64,000 nucleotides of DNA. Source: an uncultured Bacteroidales bacterium (GTDB lineage: Bacteria > Bacteroidota > Bacteroidia > Bacteroidales > P3). A model generated the notes under the pieces. The model made no database searches. It saw nothing but the letters and a program-made list of their open reading frames with translations, and was not told the origin of the DNA. Where the stretch lies: positions 1-64,000 of the forward strand of contig ONLW01000010.1 in NCBI GenBank assembly GCA_900318835.1, read 5' to 3'. Shown piece after piece: positions 61,989-64,000 of the stretch. A program made the position numbers and the translations under genes. How positions within the stretch are numbered: position 1 is the stretch's first letter; each line of letters begins with the position of its first letter.

Positions 61989-62822
61989 ATGGATATGAAC
62001 CTGAAAGAATATAAAGCGCAGCCCGACGAGGGCCTTTACGAGAAGATAGAAAAGCGCCTGAGGATGAGAAGAATGGTGCGGATAGGCGTGGGTGTTGCCG
62101 CAGTGTGTGTGGTGGCAGTGGCCGTTGTGTTCCTCTCTGTTGGTGGAACACAGAAGGAGGAGGAACTGGTGATCGTGGCAAGGACCTTGGAAAATCCCGT
62201 CAAACAGCAGGTCGCTTATCTGGAAGTGCCCCAGGAAAAACCTGATGTGGAGGCCGTTCCCGTTGGAGAAGCGGTGCCAGATTGTAGTGTCCGCCCTGTG
62301 GAGGAAGCCGAAATGGTTGTTGCCCCCCGGCCCGATGAGGATGGTCACAGCAGGTCTTCAATAGATGCAGTAGCGCAACAGATAGTCTCGGTAGTTGCTC
62401 CCAAAATCGATGTTGTGGTTGCTGTACAAAAGCCAGTTGTCCAGCAGGAAGAGCCTGCTGCATCCAAGATGGATGATGCTCAAGAAGCGGTTCCGACGGC
62501 CGTCAAGGAAGGTGAACCGCCAGTAGTGCCGGTGCATTTCGACAACCTCATTTGGGCTCCCACCATCATTGTCCCCAACGGCGATGTGGATGAAAACCGC
62601 ACTTTCGGTTTTAAATTCAGCTCAAATGTCACCGAATTCCATGTGTATATCTATAATCGAGGTGGTCGTCGCGTCTTCATCAGCACCGACCCGTCGTTTA
62701 AGTGGGATGGCACTCACAATGGTACCGCTTTGCCGCAGGGCGCTTATGTGTGGGTGGCAAAATACCGCGACACAGAGGGTCGACTGTGCCAAGAAAAAGG
62801 CACCGTGACACTCGTCCGCTGA
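61989..62822 (+). CDS. Putative anti-sigma-type membrane protein with T9SS type B-like C-terminal domain
   Basis: The 277-residue protein has a 30-residue basic cytoplasmic N-terminus and one membrane helix (about 30-50). A Val/Pro/Glu-rich periplasmic linker follows (55-185). The C-terminal domain (189-277) reads VPNGDVDENRTFGF, FHVYIYNRGGRRVFIS, KWDGTHNG and GAYVWVAKYRD, closely matching the gliding-motility/T9SS type B sorting domain (PF13585-like). Such domains normally end secreted proteins with signal peptides; here it is tethered to the inner membrane next to an ECF sigma gene. The anti-sigma role is inferred from position and topology. Confidence 0.75.
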   Translation: MDMNLKEYKAQPDEGLYEKIEKRLRMRRMVRIGVGVAAVCVVAVAVVFLSVGGTQKEEELVIVARTLENPVKQQVAYLEVPQEKPDVEAVPVGEAVPDCSVRPVEEAEMVVAPRPDEDGHSRSSIDAVAQQIVSVVAPKIDVVVAVQKPVVQQEEPAASKMDDAQEAVPTAVKEGEPPVVPVHFDNLIWAPTIIVPNGDVDENRTFGFKFSSNVTEFHVYIYNRGGRRVFISTDPSFKWDGTHNGTALPQGAYVWVAKYRDTEGRLCQEKGTVTLVR

Positions 62823-62907
62823 CCTCTCGTCGAGGTTTTTGCACTTCGCAATCATGCGGTTATCAATATCTTAAATATATATATACGCGTAATTCAAAAA
62901 TTATGCG

Positions 62908-62915
62908 TATTTTTG
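62908..62915 (+). promoter_or_regulatory. Promoter -7 box of rnpB
   Basis: TATTTTTG followed by CATCC lies 12 bases above the predicted RNA 5' end. Just upstream, ATACGCGTAATT and AATTATGCGTAT (62883-62910) form an imperfect inverted repeat that may be an operator. Confidence 0.7.
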
Positions 62916-62927
62916 CATCCGAAAATA

Positions 62928-63331
62928 GTTGGGGTCTTTCTATCGCTCGGCAGCGATGTTGAGAGGAAAGTCCGGGCAGCTCGAGCCACCATGCTTCCTA
63001 ACGGGAAGGAGTCTCTTTCCGAACACAACGAACGGGAAAGCGTAAGCGGGGAGACCACAGAGAGCGCCACAGAAAAGATACCGCCGGTTAGAGGAGTCCA
63101 AATTAATTATTAACCGGTAAGGGTGAAAACGCGGGGTAAGAGCCCACGACGTGTCCCGGTGACGGGCACGATGGCAAGCCTCATGGGCTGAAAGACCATG
63201 TATACCAGTCTGTCTGACGACAGCAAGCAGGCTCGCTTGTCTGACTGGGGGGTAGGTTGATTGAGACCGTCGGTGACGGCGGTCCTAGATTAATGATAGA
63301 ACACGACAGAACCCGGCTTATAGACCCTGGC
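62928..63331 (+). ncRNA. rnpB: RNase P RNA (bacterial type A)
   Basis: The conserved core GAGAGGAAAGTCCGGGC (P4/CR-I) is followed by CACCATGCTTCCTAACGGG, then CAGAAAAGATACCGCC, GGTAAGGGTGAAAACG and GGTAAGAGCCCAC. The 3' P4 partner region ends with GACAGAACCCGGCTTATAGACCC. The ends pair as P1 (GGGTCT with AGACCC). The length of about 404 bases is within the type A range. It cleaves the 5' leaders of pre-tRNAs together with RnpA, which is not in this window. It is followed by a T7 run. Confidence 0.97.
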
Positions 63332-63359
63332 TATTTTTTTATATTAATAACTGGCGAAA

Positions 63360-64000
63360 TTGAAACACAACAGACATGGAAAACCTTGGGGTTGGCTGGT
63401 GGCAGTGGCGCTGCTCGTCGGCTGTTCGGGCGAGTATGTGGGTATGCCGAGGGCCGAGGTGTTGAACTATCAAACGGTGCAGACCTACGGTGGACTCCAT
63501 ACGCTGGCCACCGCCTATGGGGAGGCGCTCAATCGTGCCATCGCCGTCGATACACTGCATCCTGGCATGTATGCCGAATACGGTGTTACGCTGGCTTTGA
63601 TGGGCCACACAAACATTGCCTGCCGCATGCTCAACGCTGAGGCAAAGGCCTTTCCGGAAAGCAAAGGAATTGTTTACCGTATCAAGCAACGTCTGATGCC
63701 AGAGTTGCTGGATGACACCCTTGCCGCTCCCTACCGTGACACAGCCAACTTGGAACAGCTGGCCGGGTGGGCCTACGACTCGCTGACCGCTCTGAGGCCG
63801 TTGCCCTTCGTGGCCCCCGTCATAGACAGTACCGACAGCGTATGGATTAGCCAGCAAACCCCTCAAGACTCAATCAAACTCCCTCTCGAACTTACTGCCA
63901 CCGAGAAGCGTGAAATGCTTGAGAGACAACAGGCCGAAGCAGCCCTTCGCAAACAAGCGGTCGCAGACTCCATAGCCGCCGCCAAGCAGGCCAAGATAGA
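63360..64000 (+). CDS. DUF4810-like lipoprotein, partial at the window edge
   Basis: The frame opens with a TTG at 63360 giving MKHNRHGKPWGWLVAVALLVGCSG, a lipoprotein signal with Cys22. An ATG at 63376 is in the wrong frame. HPGMYAEYGVTLALMG followed by AEAKAFPESKGIVYRI resembles the PPGLYAEYG and FPES motifs of DUF4810. A Gln/Ala/Lys-rich helical tail begins at about residue 180 and runs past the window. DUF4810 lipoproteins often lie beside CsgG-like and GNA1162-type lipoprotein genes. The start codon is non-standard but is the only one giving a signal. Confidence 0.7.
   Translation, partial: MKHNRHGKPWGWLVAVALLVGCSGEYVGMPRAEVLNYQTVQTYGGLHTLATAYGEALNRAIAVDTLHPGMYAEYGVTLALMGHTNIACRMLNAEAKAFPESKGIVYRIKQRLMPELLDDTLAAPYRDTANLEQLAGWAYDSLTALRPLPFVAPVIDSTDSVWISQQTPQDSIKLPLELTATEKREMLERQQAEAALRKQAVADSIAAAKQAKI

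Overview
The window reads as a chromosomal segment of a Bacteroidales bacterium, probably host-associated. The evidence is repeated TAnnTTTG promoter boxes (often with TTTG/TTTC about 20 bp upstream), genes mostly lacking Shine-Dalgarno sequences, many outer-membrane barrels and lipoproteins, type IX secretion (T9SS) sorting domains, a FeoA-FeoB fusion, a Rho factor with a long disordered insert, and an RNase P RNA of bacterial type A form. The exception is the left edge. Positions 1-758 hold the start of a flagellin with a sigma-28 type promoter and a perfect GGAGG ribosome site, which look like Firmicutes (Lachnospiraceae). The adjacent mtnN gene leans the same way in codon use. Either this is transferred DNA or the contig is chimeric with a join at about 1605-1860.

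Layout. 1.7-3.2 kb: outer-membrane barrel. 3.4-8.6 kb (minus): rdgB, bifunctional-nuclease-like gene, purine nucleoside phosphorylase, BASS-type transporter, HAD phosphatase, small protein, cardiolipin synthase. 9.1-15.1 kb (minus): DUF3127 protein, 5-formyl-THF cyclo-ligase, tail-anchored protein, panD, flippase-like membrane protein, trxB, porin. 15.5 kb: corA. 16.5-18.9 kb (minus): ExbB / 4-TM / ExbD / ExbD module. 19-28 kb (minus): TlpA-like lipid-side thioredoxin, mutL, rhomboid, small barrel, valS, TPR protein, prenyl synthase. 29.8-35.5 kb (plus): glyA, gamma carbonic anhydrase, galE, clpB. 35.6-38.2 kb (minus): surface metallopeptidase and a BspA-like leucine-rich protein with a T9SS signal. 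38.6-44.2 kb (plus): dnaX (split by an in-frame stop), dapF, ligA, PagL-like deacylase. 44.3-48.7 kb (minus): PPDK-like phosphotransferase, TPR lipoprotein, def, ruvX, tRNA-CAU. 48.9-57.2 kb: ilvE, a structured RNA, lipoprotein, gcvH, rho, threonine aldolase, feoAB and its Cys-rich partner. 57.3-59.5 kb: small accessory cluster (DUF6266, HTH protein, unknown protein). 59.6-64 kb: Fe-S aldo/keto reductase, trmO, an ECF sigma factor with a membrane partner carrying a T9SS type-B-like domain, rnpB, and a partial DUF4810-like lipoprotein.

The most unusual non-coding feature is a family of seven intergenic palindromes centred on CCATGG. Their arms are built of degenerate 11-bp units, so each unit is about one helical turn. 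They sit roughly every 6-13 kb, and two lie exactly between divergent promoters. Other notable points are short repeats that could shift the reading frame of mutL, repeat-derived sequence inside the linkers of several housekeeping proteins (MutL, DnaX, LigA, ValS), and the sigma factor/T9SS-domain pair. No rRNA, CRISPR array, prophage or insertion-sequence transposase was seen.
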